Shown: piece after piece, positions 36,377 through 48,940 of the stretch
Position numbering within the stretch: the first letter of the stretch is position 1
How the letters are laid out: every line of letters begins with the position of its first letter
Assembly: GCF_030272615.1 (NCBI RefSeq)
Contig: NC_081406.1
Span: 237,067,922-237,131,921, forward strand
Origin: Cryptomeria japonica
Lineage: Eukaryota > Streptophyta > Pinopsida > Cupressales > Cupressaceae
Direction: 5' to 3'
Length of the DNA stretch: 64,000 nt
Program-made: the position numbers and the translations under genes
The notes under the pieces: model-generated
The model's input: the letters and a program-made list of their open reading frames with translations, nothing else
Databases searched by the model: none
What the model was told of the DNA's origin: nothing

Positions 36377-37426
36377 CATTTCTAAATGCTTCCTTCTTTG
36401 TCATAATGTTTTCCACTACTTTTTTTATGCAATGATGAAGAAAAATATGCTCCTTTCATAACTTGTTTCCCAAATGTTTCTGGATTGTCCTTTACCTGAT
36501 GTCTTTTGTCTTTATTCCATTGCTTGACCTGTACATATATTCTAAAATAAACTACAACAAAGACTACCCTTCCTTCTTATTATTAGTCTTTAATAAATAA
36601 TTTCATTTTGTCATGCATTCTTTACACTATTGTTTCTAATTGGTTGTCTAAATGTCCCTGTGTTTGGCAGTGGACATCAAATAGGATGAAATAAAAACCA
36701 GGTTACATAACCACAAGTTATATAGCATTTCTTAAGTTATATTCTTAAATTTCTAACTTTTCTTCTTAATTATTGTTTCATATTTGGAACAGGTCCATTC
36801 TTCTTATACTTTGTTTCATTTTATGTCAATGTTTTATATACAACTTCCTGTGCACATTTCAAACTGTTATATTCTAAAATTGTATGTCAATGTTTTGCAT
36901 GTCATCACCATTGTAGTATGTTGTTTTGAGTCAAGCAATTTGTTTAAACTTTGTAAACTAATGCAATATGATGTCTTCACTTCAAGAAATCCAATTACAC
37001 TTTGGGAAGTGATGCACGATTTGTGATGTACTTGGCAAGGCTCTTGAATTTCTCAGTGTATTTGAACACATACTCTTATTTCTTGGTTACTTGCCTTGCA
37101 GAATAAATTTGTTTTTCATGCACTTTCTTTTATATAAAACTGCAGAATACTAAACACATACAAAAAACAAAACAAAAACCTCTACCCAGTAAAACCCATA
37201 AACACATACATATTTATATATACACATATGTATATATGTATATATGTATATATGCATTTCTATATAAACATACACATTTACATTTCTATATATATATATA
37301 TATATATATGGACACATACTTTTAAATAGACAAATTACTATTTTTATATACATACCTATGTTTTATATATATACATGTGTCTGTATAATTATATACATCT
37401 TTACATACATATGTATATCTATCTAC

Positions 37427-37464
<38 letters not shown>

Positions 37465-37952
37465 ATATACATATACATGTGCATATATATACAAACGTGT
37501 GTATGTATATATAAATATGTAATTATACATATGTATTTATATATTATAACTCTATGGATCTGCCTACAAATTTTAATATTTCATATGTACCTATATAATT
37601 TTATACATATTTAGATACATATGTATATCTATGTGCATATGTATAGAGGTGTATATATATAAATATATACATTTGAATATATATAAACACGCCATTGTGT
37701 ATACATAAATATATTACATTGTAGATATATTTATATATACCATGTGCCTATGTAGGCACGGAATTGTTTATATAGATATATATATATATATAGACATATA
37801 AATCTATATATATGTATCCTTCCTCTTATACATGCATACATCCCTGCCCTCTTAAATTGTTATACTTCTAATGCAATTTTCTTCTCTTACAACTATTAGA
37901 TATCCTTTCAACCTTCCAACAATTACCTGATCTGCACAAAGCCAAGAAGAAA
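35848..37952. other. Non-coding, microsatellite-rich stretch
   Basis: Contains an (AT)n tract (36340-36371), a (GT)n tract (37431-37462) and a long TATATACATATG-type region (37195-37830). No ORF in it resembles a protein other than low-complexity Tyr/Ile/Val/Cys runs. Confidence 0.7.
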
Positions 37953-39558
37953 GAGTGAAATAGTCTTTACTATGCAAAGCATAAAGAACAAATCTCCAAG
38001 ATGCGACAAATACAACGGCGCGCCAAACAAGAAGATACTACTTCCTTTGAGGCATTCTCACAATTGTCGTTGAATCCCCCTCAGCCAAACGACGCCACAC
38101 AGTCACCTGGCAGTGCTCCCCAGTGCATCTTGCACAGTCCTTCCTTTCAACACACATTGTCTACCTTCTAAAAATGGATAGAAAACTTGCCATGTACACA
38201 AACATGTACTGTTTATAAAGAAAGTTATGTCGACATGGATTTTAAAGCTACAGAGCATGGAATCATTTGCATGAGATGTTCTGCTGAAAAAGGTATTCGT
38301 TGTTTCTCCTCCGCAAACAATATGGACCCAAGTGAGCAGCCTTATGTTTTGAAACATCTTACCCAAGTAGAGGAAATTCCCATAGCAAGGGTTGCACCTA
38401 TTTTACAATTTATTCATGCAAGGGGAGGTCAATACAAATATATAGGGCACACAATTTATTTCCCGCAAGACATTTCAGAAATTGCTATTTCCTTGCCACG
38501 CAAATTAAAACAATTGGAAATCTTTCTTGTCCAAAGAACTAATTTAGAAGGCAAAAGTTATGACTTCTATGTTAATAGATACCATGTCATGGATGCATTG
38601 CATTACAAAATCCACCATGACCTCTATTATAAAGATGTAGTCATTGATGTTGGTGTGGTCCAATTGTTGCCTGTAACAAGAACTGATGTTTCTGATTTGT
38701 TACATACACTTCACATAGCTAAACAACAGTCTATAGATCATAATGAAGATGCAACCCCACCTACCCATTACGAAGATGAAATAGAAAACACTTCCTCCTT
38801 TATTCCTAGGATTCCATGCTCAATCTCTGAACTAGATGCAATTATGGTAATGCTACAGCCAGATCCTAACAATGACAATCTCATCCCTTGGCCACAAATC
38901 AGTTGCTCTCTAATCAATGAATACAATATAGAGGGATTGTTCGCTATGGCATTACCAACGTTGTTTCCTACTGGATTGGCCTTGCCACTTCAAGAAAGAC
39001 CAAGACATGTGCATTTGCATGAATATGCTTTGCACTTAATCAAATATCACGACCAAAGATTTGGTCAACATGTGTGGTTCAGATATTATATCTACAATCT
39101 CATGATGAGGCACCACTCCCAACAATCAACTGATATTTTCATTGCGACAAATCTGAGAGAATCGCTTCCAACAAATATGCTTGCACTAAGGCAACAATTA
39201 TAAAACACACCATCAAATGAATTGCCTAAACACCTCATGTGTTATGTTGCTTCATTGCGTGGCACAAGAGCATTCTGGAACAAATCTCATAGGGACCTCA
39301 CTACAATGATATATTAGTTATGAGCACCCACGCTTTTCTTCACATTGAGCTCAGCTAATACAAAATGGCCAGACCTCCATACAATGTTCCCAATCACTAC
39401 TAATAATTTGCAATGGACTAGAAAACAGTGTATTGATAATGTTGTCAATAACCCACATATAACAGAGTTATACTTGCATCTCAGATTCCATATTTTTCGT
39501 GATGAAGTAATTGTCAACCTCTTGCATGCAACAGGTCATTGGTATAGGTATGAATGGT
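37953..39558 (+). pseudogene. Helitron Rep/helicase, N-terminal part, truncated by copy C
   Basis: An N-terminal stretch with ISKMRQIQRRAKQEDTTSFE leads, after a stop near 38172, into a Cys pair region (PCTQTC ... CMRC) and the conserved block CFSSANNMDPSEQPYVLKHL. Next comes the Helitron-like N domain: FAMALPTLFPTG, YALHLIKYHDQRFGQHVWF, and, after stops at 39201, 39315 and 39321, APTLFFTLSSANTKWPDLH and FHIFRDEVIV. It ends at WYRYEW, one codon before the copy C LTR. The catalytic HUH motif and the helicase domain, which follow this point in the family, are not in the window. Confidence 0.85.
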
Positions 39559-40313
39559 TGTTGGCAAATGCACACTCCAATGAGAAAATGTAGGTGATTG
39601 AAGGTATTGTCATTGATGGCAACCTTACAATCCTATGGCACCAGCATAGACACCAGCACCCATAGATAGTTTACCGGCAGCAGCAAAGATGAATACTGGC
39701 ACCCTGGCCGACAGGATTTTGTTTTGTATTTAATTGAAAAATATTTCTGTAAGCCGACAAGGCGAATTGTAATAGGACTCATATAAGTATGAGATGTTGT
39801 AGATCATTTATGTAAGTAAGTATGTATGTAATAGGCAGATGCGAACATTAAGGTAGATTTTGGAATAAGGTTTATGGAAGCTGTATGAGCTTAAACCGGT
39901 ACTGAACCTGGCATAGCAGATGTTGAACTGAAGTAGTACATGATATTGGATTTGCATAATCCATTTTTGTAAGGCAGTGACACTTCCCTTTTGTAATTAA
40001 GTAGTGAGCTTTAGGTAGTTGGCCTTCCTGCATGAGCAGGCCCCTATTGTAAGTAATATTCATTTATTGGCCAGTGAGTGAATATTGTGGGTCACAAATC
40101 CCACCGAGGTTTTTCCCACATGGGGTTTCCTTGTTAAAAATATTATGTTATGGTGTGCTTTCTATGTTGTGGTTATTGATCTTATTTACTGCATTATTTA
40201 TGGTTTACCGGTACACTGTTTTGGAATGCAATTTGTTTAATAAGATTAGAAAATCTGATAACCAGCAAGATACTGATTCCCCCCCCCTCTCAGTATCTTT
40301 GGGAATCCTAGCA
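39559..40313 (+). repeat. 5' LTR of copy C (755 bp)
   Basis: Starts TGTTGGCAAATGC and ends ATCCTAGCA. Hairpin arms are at 40268-40276 and 40290-40298. The block TAGTTGGCCTTCCTGCATGAG lies near 40017, and the stretch CATATAAGTATGAG near 39782 is the likely promoter. Confidence 0.9.
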
Positions 40314-40315
40314 AT

Positions 40316-40327
40316 TGGTATCAGAGC
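40316..40327 (+). other. Primer binding site of copy C
   Basis: TGGTATCAGAGC, an exact initiator Met-tRNA complement, two bases after the LTR. Confidence 0.9.
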
Positions 40328-40384
40328 CTGGTCCTCTATTTTCAAAAGCCTAATAGCTTGAGGAAGATTATGACACTGGTATAG

Positions 40385-41460
40385 ATGGAAAACCTGAGAA
40401 AGCAATTGGAAACAGCTCTTGCAGATTATGATGCAGAAAAGTTGAAAAATATGAAACTTGAAGATGATCTGAAGGTTGCACAAGAAATCATTCAAGGACT
40501 TCAAGAAAATCTCACTATTGCTAGAAACAAAAGAAGAGAATTTCATGAGAAGATACAAAGTGATGATGATGAAAAAGAAAGTCTTAATGATCTTGTAAGC
40601 AAGATGAAGCAAGAAAACATGACCTTGAGGAATGAGATGCAAGATATGACTATGAGGTTTTGTAAAGACATTGAAGACCGAAAGAAGAATGAAGATGACT
40701 TGACTAGGAGAATCAATGATGTTGGAAATGAAAATCTAAAACTCAGTCATGAAAATGATATGTTGAAGACAAATATAATTCACTTGGAGCATGATAAAAC
40801 TGAACTCATGAGACAGAAAGATTTCTTAGAAAATGGTTTGGCTATTGCAAATCAACACAAGGAGAAATTCAAGAAAAGCTCAGAAGAACTTCATGACATG
40901 CTGAAAAATCAAAAACCTAATAGAGATACTAATGGTCTCGACTTTGAAGTTGGTGAAAGCTCTGGTAATGCAAACAATCATGATCACAATAAACCGGTAA
41001 GACAACCTAATGCCTAATAATTTAATGGAAAATGCTTTAACTATAACAAGTATGGTCATAGAGCAAATCAGTGTAGATCTAGAAACTATCAGAACACTAA
41101 TGCACCCACCAGTCAATATTCTAAATGCAACAAAATTGTTCATAATTCATAAAACTGCATAATGAATGTAAGATGTTATGTTTGTGGAATATTTGGACAC
41201 TTATCTAATCAATGCAGAACACATACCGGCATAGGATATGGAAAAGCTATTCAAAAAAATAATGTGACTTGTTATGCTTGTAACAAGATTGGACATATTG
41301 CAAAAATTTGTAGAAGTAAGGCATCACCGACAAATAACAAAGGACCCAGTTTCAAAGGTAAAGAGAGAAGGTTGAAGAAGTAAAGCAAGAATTTCCAAAA
41401 CAATGGATTAGAAAGTTAGATCAGAATGTCAATGAAGCTATTCCTTCACCGATAGAATAG
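40385..41460 (+). pseudogene. Copy C gag: coiled coil plus four zinc knuckles
   Basis: The ATG at 40385 (MENLRKQLETAL) lies 57 bases after the primer site. The first 211 codons are open: a charged coiled coil (LTIARNKRREF, NENLKLSHENDML, ANQHKEKFKKSSEEL) and then a Gly/Asn/Asp-rich linker ending RQPNA. After two consecutive stops the same frame continues into the knuckles: CFNYNKYGHRANQC, a degenerate second one, CYVCGIFGHLSNQC and CYACNKIGHIAKIC. A one-base shift near 41370 leads to the common C-terminal end at 41460. It is the best copy for reading the N-terminal half of this gag. Confidence 0.8.
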
Positions 41461-41652
41461 AGTATCACTCCACCGGCAGGAGATTCTTCATCTAACTAAA
41501 AAGAAATCCCTTGGGGGTATGGCAACAAATTGAAAAACATGCTAGTTTACCCTTGGTTGATGGTGAGAAGTTGAATTACTTCTTTACCAGTAGATATGTT
41601 AAGTTTCACTTAACTATCAGACATTTAATGTGGTAGTTGAAGGAAATGATAT

Positions 41653-41659
41653 TATAAAG
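41653..41659 (+). promoter_or_regulatory. TATA box upstream of ORF2, copy C
   Basis: TATAAAG lies about 145 bases before the ORF2 ATG, as in copies A and B. Confidence 0.5.
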
Positions 41660-41801
41660 AAAGAGTTTTTCACTCTTTTTCACTCACCGAGCATTCAAAT
41701 TTCCTTAGAGCGTGAAAAACCCAAGCAAAGGCATCCACAGTGAGAAGTGAAGCAAATCGTTCAAGCATTCAAACCTAAAGGCAGGTTAAGGTATTTATAC
41801 A

Positions 41802-44466
41802 ATGGCTTCCTCCTCTGCACCTAAATTCATTGCAAACCCTATAGTAATTGAAGTGATTAAACATCCTAGGCCTGTATTTAAAATCATTCCCGAAGTAGTG
41901 AAGAAGGATGATAACCTAGGACCATTTTCTATAATACCCAAAGGAGTTGCTTATGCTGAGGATCCTAGAATTTACATACATTGTCATATTGAAGAACTAG
42001 GTGCTGATGAGATTATGAACATGTATAGGACAGTAATATGTGATGAAAATGGTAATGTAAAACTGGAACACAAGATAGTTGAAACCCTAGGTTTTGTGGA
42101 GATACTTAGCATTCCTAATTTTCCCAAAGAGGTTATAAGGATTGTATTGAGAAGAGTTCATGGGGAGTTATTTTGGCTAGATTCCACTCATAAGATAACA
42201 AAAGAAGCAATTAGGGCACTGGCAGGCTTACCTTCCACAGGTAGCAGGCCTGACAAGACTAAAAAGGTTCCAAATGACACTGTGATGACACTAACCAGTA
42301 CAACCTATGATAAGAGATCCTTGAGAGTCAATGATGTAAAGGATATCAATGTAAGATTCATTAGCATGATTCTTGGATACAAAGCTACTCATGCCAACAG
42401 ATTAAACTTTGTTTCTAGTTTATGTATCAAGAGTGCTTATGACTTAGTAAACAGCAATGCAAAGATTAAAATATGTGAATGGTTAAAAGATGAGCTAATA
42501 GACAATCTGAAGAAACTTAAGGGTGACAAGAAAGGCACATTCAAATTTGGCAACTTACTTGTATGTCTATTAATGTATATCACCAAGGAAGTTCCCGGTA
42601 TTGGCAGAAAGGATTTTGGATTTGACATTCCGGTAGGAAAACAACTTTTGGATATTCTTAATAACATGGAAGATGACAAGGAGAAGAACATAATTGAACA
42701 CTTTCAGGTACTGAAGGCTAAAATGAAAATTAGGGAAAGACTATCTCAATCCATAGTTGATAAATATCAAAAGGAGATATGTTTTGTTATAAAGAAGGAT
42801 GAAATCTGGATGGAGGTAGTGGTTCCAAGGACAGTTTGGGTTATAGAGATGGGTTATGAGGTTGATGAGAACATAATAGAAATATATGCTAAAGCCCTTC
42901 TAGAAGCCCCTAGAGAACCAACAGAAGAAATATTTGGTAGTGCTGAAACTATTGAAAGCAAAGTTCAATCACAGAAATGAATAAAGAAAATAGAACAAAT
43001 AATTAGAAAGGCAACTAGACGGGCAAAAGAAATCAAGGAAGATATATTGAATATGACCGGTATTAAGGAGAGTGACTTGGAAGGATTACAACTGGAAACA
43101 CATCTTTCACCGGTTGCTACCTCCTCTAATAGTGAAATACTAGTTGAATTCAAAAGGATAGTAAGGAAAAGGAAACCTTCACCGGTACCCACTCCTACTC
43201 CTAAGAGAACAAGATAGAAACAACAGGCAGTAAGGCCTCCGGCAAAGAAAATGACCCCAAGGAAGAAAAAGGAAAAATAAGTTATCCCCCCACTTGATAA
43301 TATTTTAAATGAAATAACTGAAGATGGTAACTTGTCAAATGTCAGCAAGTTGAATAACACTTTCACTAATGAAGAAAAGGAAAGCATAGAAAACAGTGTT
43401 ATTCTACACTTAAATATTTATAAGAAATTCTTGATAGAAGTTGTAGATGACTTGCCAAGTGACTTGTACAGAAGATTAGATGCAAAAAGGTTAGCAATTG
43501 TTGAACTAAACAAGAAGATAAAGATAGAGAAACTACTTGTAGCTCACCCAGTAAGATCAGCAGAAGAGATTGATGAACTAATAAGTGAAGCAAACAGGAC
43601 TATATTTTCCACCGGTCACCGGCATGTAACATTAATGGTTGGCAGAGTAAATGAGATCACTGAAGAAACAACAGACAAATGGGATATCTTCTTTGTAGAG
43701 AAGGAAAAGCAAGAAGAGCTTAAATGACCAAAGACTTTCAAAGTATATCAAAAAGAAAAAGATAAAGGTAAAGGTAAGATAGGTGGTCCTCCGAACATAA
43801 AAGTAACAGATAACTTGCCCCCACCTTCTTCTGATACTCCACCGGCATAAATTGGTGATACACCACCCGTAACAGATAATGTTGAGAGTATGGAGACAAC
43901 ACATGAAGATACCAATCCTGATTTAGAGGTGTTGTATACCATGAATATTGACACACAAGAGGTTAACATTGTGGTTGATAAGGAATCAACTGAGAAGAGA
44001 GATGTGGCAACTGAGCCACCGGCTGAGGACATTGCAGTCGAGACAAATGTTGTGGATACAGTTGGAAATGTTGAGATTGGGATCGAAACATGTACTGAAC
44101 AATCAACTGATCCCCTAGATACTAGAACGACTGATACCACTATTGTACACACTGAGAAACCTACTAAGCAATCGGCTACTGATAAATCTGTTGAGACACC
44201 GATAGTAGACAGTTCAGAGGCACATACAGAAAAATCGGTAGTTAACACTAAGACACAATCAGAGAAACCGGAAATGGAAAGCACAGAGAAACCAACAGAG
44301 GTACTTTCTGAGAAACATGAAGAGGAAAAGGTTCAGACAAAGACAGTGCCACCGACAACAGCTGAGAAACCCAAACCTTTTCTAGCAGAAATGTAGACTC
44401 AAACTTACCTACCATAGGTCAACATAAGCAAAGAGGTTACTCACACCGACGGTTTGCAGATCATTA
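41802..44466 (+). pseudogene. Copy C ORF2, unknown function, truncated
   Basis: The first 392 codons (41802-42980) are open and begin MASSSAPKFIANP. The conserved blocks are best preserved here: HGELFWL, ITKEAIRALAGLP, NVRFISMILGYK, ICEWLKDELIDNLKK, FKFGNLLVCLL, IWMEVVVPRTVWV and MGYEVDENIIEIYAKALL. After a TGA at 42978 the same frame continues with four further stops through the basic linker, a helical section (YKKFLIEVVDDLP) and a Thr/Glu-rich acidic section (43890-44396). No frameshift occurs in 2.6 kb. Function unknown; nuclear entry is suggested only by the basic linker. Confidence 0.8.
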
Positions 44467-47400
44467 AGGCAGTTGGACAGTCATTTGGTTCTTCCTGTAT
44501 GCGGGAAAAGTGGGTCAATAGAACTCAAAATGTGAAAAACGGAGCTCTAGGGAGCCTTGCTCACACACCCACAGGACTTCTTGGTGCAAGCTATAGAGTC
44601 ATGAAGTATGGCTCAGCTTCCCAAGGTTGGTTCCATGGTTCTCTATCTCACAAGGTCCCTCAAACCAATGTCTTTGCTCTTAGATCACTGAGCAAAGTGG
44701 TTTAGGGATGACAAATGTAAGAAAGAGGGATGCTTTTGTTGATTTTAAGATGAAATGCATCCTAAGCTATGCATGATCCTATAAATGCAATAAACTAGTT
44801 ATAAGATGACAAGATTAGTAACAAGACTATCCTAGTGTGAGGCCCTACCCCGACTCATCCTGACATTTTCTGTTATTTTCATATTGAGACTATTATGGAT
44901 GCTTATTTTATGCATTATGGATTTAGAACCTATATGATTCCATGATTTGGATCACTTTGACGTATATTGATGCTTCATTTTGTGCATTATGATTATGAAA
45001 CTTTATATGTTGCTAGAATTGAATTATTTTGAAATGATGTATGTCATTATTAGATTTGCGGGACTTCATTTTGATGATAGAATTAGGATGCTTATTATAT
45101 GAATGGTTCAATTTTGAGGAGTATGATAATTGCTTATGTGAAATCGAATTTAAATGAATGGGATATTGAATTATTATTGCCAAATGTATGAGTGTTTGAT
45201 GTGCAATGAAATCCATGTGTTTAATTACATATATGATTGTGATTATTTGGAATTACTAATGTGTTAACTGAGATGCGCAGGAAAAAAAAAAATTATCCAT
45301 GTGACCATGGAAATAATATGGAGAACCAAACCTAGACCAATGTACGTTTGTTAAGCCAGGGGTTGTCTATTTGGAGAGACAACACCCTGTATGTATTGTA
45401 ATTTATTTGTGAAAGTAAATGATGCATGTGTGTTAATTTGATTTTATTTATTTGTGTAAACCTACAAGAGACAAATTCCATGTATGATTTTTATATTGTA
45501 TTTTATTGTGTCACTTGACACATGTGCTGATTAGTGTCATTGATTTTGACTTGTCTCTTGGAGGGAGTTTTGTTTCTACCAAAGCCAACCAAACACATGA
45601 GTGTGGTCCCAAATTTGCCTTGGGTAGGGAGTCTTGGGAGTGGTCAACTCAGGTTTGACCCGTAGGTTAACTTCAGTTGGGTTTCTAAGGGGTCAAATGG
45701 ACTCCTAGGGTCAGTTTTAGGGCTTTTCCAAAGGTCCAAAGGGTATACCTATGGGTTAGGGGTATTTTTAAACATGTGACCACTCCCATGTGACTGTTTA
45801 GTCACCTCAAAAAATGGTTTTCTCAAGGTGAGCGAAAATTCAACTTAGAAGGTTCCTCCTAGGATAGACAACCTTCCCTTTTGATGTCAAACTCTCTTCC
45901 CCATCCTCTCTCACCTTTTCCCTTTCTAGTTTTAGCAACATGTAAGAGGTTGGGAAGAGCAGCCAATGGGAACTCTCACCTTACCCAAGGGGTTGGAAAG
46001 TGTGAAAGAGGCCTTCTTAGGCAAGGATTAGGGACTTAGTGAGTAATCACCCACTCTCCATTTTTGGAGATTATGCATTTTTTTGAAAATTAGTTGTAGG
46101 ATAGACTTTTGGTGAAGTGTTGGTGGAAAGTTTGTGTGGATTTGGGCAGCTCATCCCCAACTAAGTCTAACATACCTATTGACAGATTAAGGTTGGTTTT
46201 ACTTCATTTTGTTTATGTTGTTTATGTTGTTTTGAATGAAAGAAATGCTTGTATGAGGAGATGTGCATATGTAATTTGTTTTGTAGGAGAAAAGTGTAAA
46301 TGTTTCATTTCCTTGTTCTTTGTTTATGTGATCTTATTTTGGGAGTGTCCAAGGCCTCCTACTCTTGGGAGAGTAGGATGGTCTTGGGGTGGAAGAAGTA
46401 TGACAGCCTTGGGTGAGAGGCTCTCCTTATGGAGAGTGATCTCAAGGGTGTCCTTTGTGACCCTTGCTGCATAGCCTTGTGTATGCATTTGGGGGTCATA
46501 AGGGGAGAGAATATGGCTTTTATGCCTTTGGGAGGCATAAGGGTGTGGAAATGAATTTGTTGTATTTTGTTTTGCCATGAGGTGGCTTGAGTTGTATTAT
46601 GCTTGCAATCTCCCCAATGGTATTTGGTCCACTTCCACCTGTGGAAAGTTCATCACAAGTTGTGGTGAGAGTGTAGCTTGGGATGGGAAAATGCATGTTG
46701 AGTGTTTGCCCCTTATTTGTTGTGTTGTTTGTTTGTTTGTGACCCGTCTAGTGCTTGGTTCTCCAAGCTCGGGGGTGGCTTCTAGTAAGCCTAGGCTGGG
46801 AGGTGAGCTCTCCATGGTCAAGTTGTATTTTATTGCAGGTTGCTTGGGATGGAAAAGAAAAGATAAAGAGAATAGTTGTTGTTCTAAGTTGCAGAAAAAG
46901 TTTCAAAAAAGAATGTATTTATTTTGTAGCAAAAAAAAAAGAAGAGCCATTGTTGTATTTATTTTCCAAAAGAAAAGAAGTGTGTGTATTTATTCATAGT
47001 CCTATGGAAGGGAAATTCTAGTTGGGGTTTCAAACCCATTTGTATTATTATTTACTTTGTATCTTATTTTGCTTAAAGAAATGTATTTCTTCTATTTGGT
47101 TAGTTTTGCAAAAGGGAAGATGAAAAATATGAGCTTGTATTAAAATCTTCTTTTAAACAAAATAAATAAATAAATAAAGTTGTTGCATTTATGTTTATTC
47201 TACCTATAAATTAAATCTGTTATTATATGTTCATTTATGTTTACTTATGTTGCTGCAAATAAATTAATCTGTTATTTATTCTTTCATTTAATGCAGAGAA
47301 TAAATCCTATAGTAGTAGTTTATTTATAAAAAAAAAGATTAGCAAATAGTTCAAGTTTTATTTTGTTTACCAGAAAAGACTATATTCAAGCTTGCTGTTA

Positions 47401-47600
47401 GAATGCATGGTAGGTATTAGTTACAAAATGTTTTATACAAAAAAAAAATAGAATATAAAACATATATATTCCAGCCTTACAAAAAAAGAAAGATATTTTC
47501 CCTTTAACATGCTACAAGTAATATTAGAAAAATCTATTTTTTCTAAGTTAAAAAGAAAACTCATATGTTTGCCTAAATGAGTTATAAATTAAAAAAACAG

Positions 47601-47679
<79 letters not shown>

Positions 47680-48940
47680 CTTTTATTCATTTAAATATCT
47701 TATTCTAAGGTCTACATATTTCAAAATATATATATATATATACATTTTAAAGAAATAGAATTTTTAATTTTTTTTTTTTTTTTTTTAAAAAAACCTAAAA
47801 AAAAAATTTGCAATGAAGGAGGAGGGAGCCCGCAACTGTGGGCGGCGTTGTCCGCAGCCCGCGGGTATACTGCACCGCCTCCTTCCTCCTCCCCCGCGGA
47901 TCACCGGTTCGGCCCTGCGTGAATCCCCATTCCCCGTCGTGTAGAAAATTAAGCGTCGCCCCCCATGGCCGCCGCTCCCACACCTGCACACACACACACA
48001 AAAAAAAGAAAGAAATTTCACTCACACACAGCACACAAAAAAATAATAAACTTTATCACACACATGCCCTAACCCTAATTTCGGGTTAGGGCAAACACAC
48101 TTGGGTTTATTTAAAAAAATATATATGTGTGGGATGGGTGTTAAAAAGAAGTTAGGGTTAGCATGTGACTTTGTAGAATCCTTTTAAAAGTAGATTAATA
48201 AAATAAAGAAAAGAAACCCCCCCGCCCCCCTTCTCTTTGGAATATATTTAAAAGTATATATGTGTGTGTGTGGGGGGGGGGGGGTGGGGGAATAGATATG
48301 CAATCTTACATTCCCTCACACTTCCTAAATGTATAAATATGTATATGTGTCTTCAATGTATGATTATCTACACCCATATATATATGTAAGTAAATTATAC
48401 ATATTAAATGGACACAAAATGATTAATTGTAAAATTAATTAATTCTTTTTCAATTATTTTATGTATGAAGAAGCATTTTAATAAGAAGATTTTAAAACTC
48501 TTTGGGGAGGATAAATCCTTGGGGAATTAAAATGATATATGTAGGGTCAAGTTGGCCCTTCTGAACTTTAAATTATAAGGTATTTAATTAATGGAAATTT
48601 TAATTAATAGGTTTATTTAATCTAAGAGCTAGGACAAATTAAATTAGACCCTAGGCAAATAAGGGACTGCATGAGATTAATAATATCCCCTATCAATTAA
48701 TTTTGAGATTATTTGTTAAGTGAGTTTAATTATTTAATGGAAGATATTATTAATTTTGTTGGAGAATTATAATCCGCTTTTAACTTAGATGCTTTATTTT
48801 GCCAAATTGGCTTAGTGATTAGATTCACTCCAAAAACATAGTTAAGACTAAAATAGTTTTGCATTATTTTAATAAGTTAGTTGTACTAGGTTAAGTATTT
48901 AAAAAAAAAATTATTCCGTTTGTGCCCAAAAGTTTGGGTA
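44467..48940. other. Unassigned non-coding stretch
   Basis: No supported gene. The sequence changes abruptly at 44467. TGTGAGGCCCTACCCC at 44837 could be an LTR start, but I found no partner end. Several ORFs of 80-140 codons (46109-47000) have no recognisable motifs and are probably chance. A set of short perfect hairpins lies at 46357-46543, (AT)n at 47603-47677, a GC-rich segment at 47815-47990, and an inverted repeat at 48066-48092. Confidence 0.5.
47603..47677. repeat. (AT)n microsatellite
   Basis: Pure AT dinucleotide run. Confidence 0.95.

Larger units (their letters stand above)
34315..39558 (+). mobile_element. Helitron remains (RPA-like and Rep/helicase N-terminal genes)
   Basis: An RPA70-like gene is followed on the same strand by the N-terminal part of a Helitron Rep/helicase gene, a combination known from plant Helitrons. 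The Rep/helicase gene is cut at 39558 by the LTR of copy C, and nothing on the far side of copy C continues it. The HUH endonuclease and helicase parts are therefore absent. I could not locate Helitron termini. Confidence 0.75.
39559..44466 (+). mobile_element. Gag-only LTR element, copy C, 3'-truncated
   Basis: Plus strand: LTR 39559-40313, primer site 40316-40327, gag, TATA box, ORF2. It is inserted in the Helitron Rep gene. Alignment with copy B stops near 44466, in the acidic part of ORF2. The C-terminal coiled coil, polypurine tract and 3' LTR are gone, and unrelated sequence follows. Confidence 0.9.

Noticed and set aside
46109-47021. ORFs of 80-140 codons in the unassigned region
   Set aside because: No motif, overlapping alternatives on both strands and no homology visible; likely chance.
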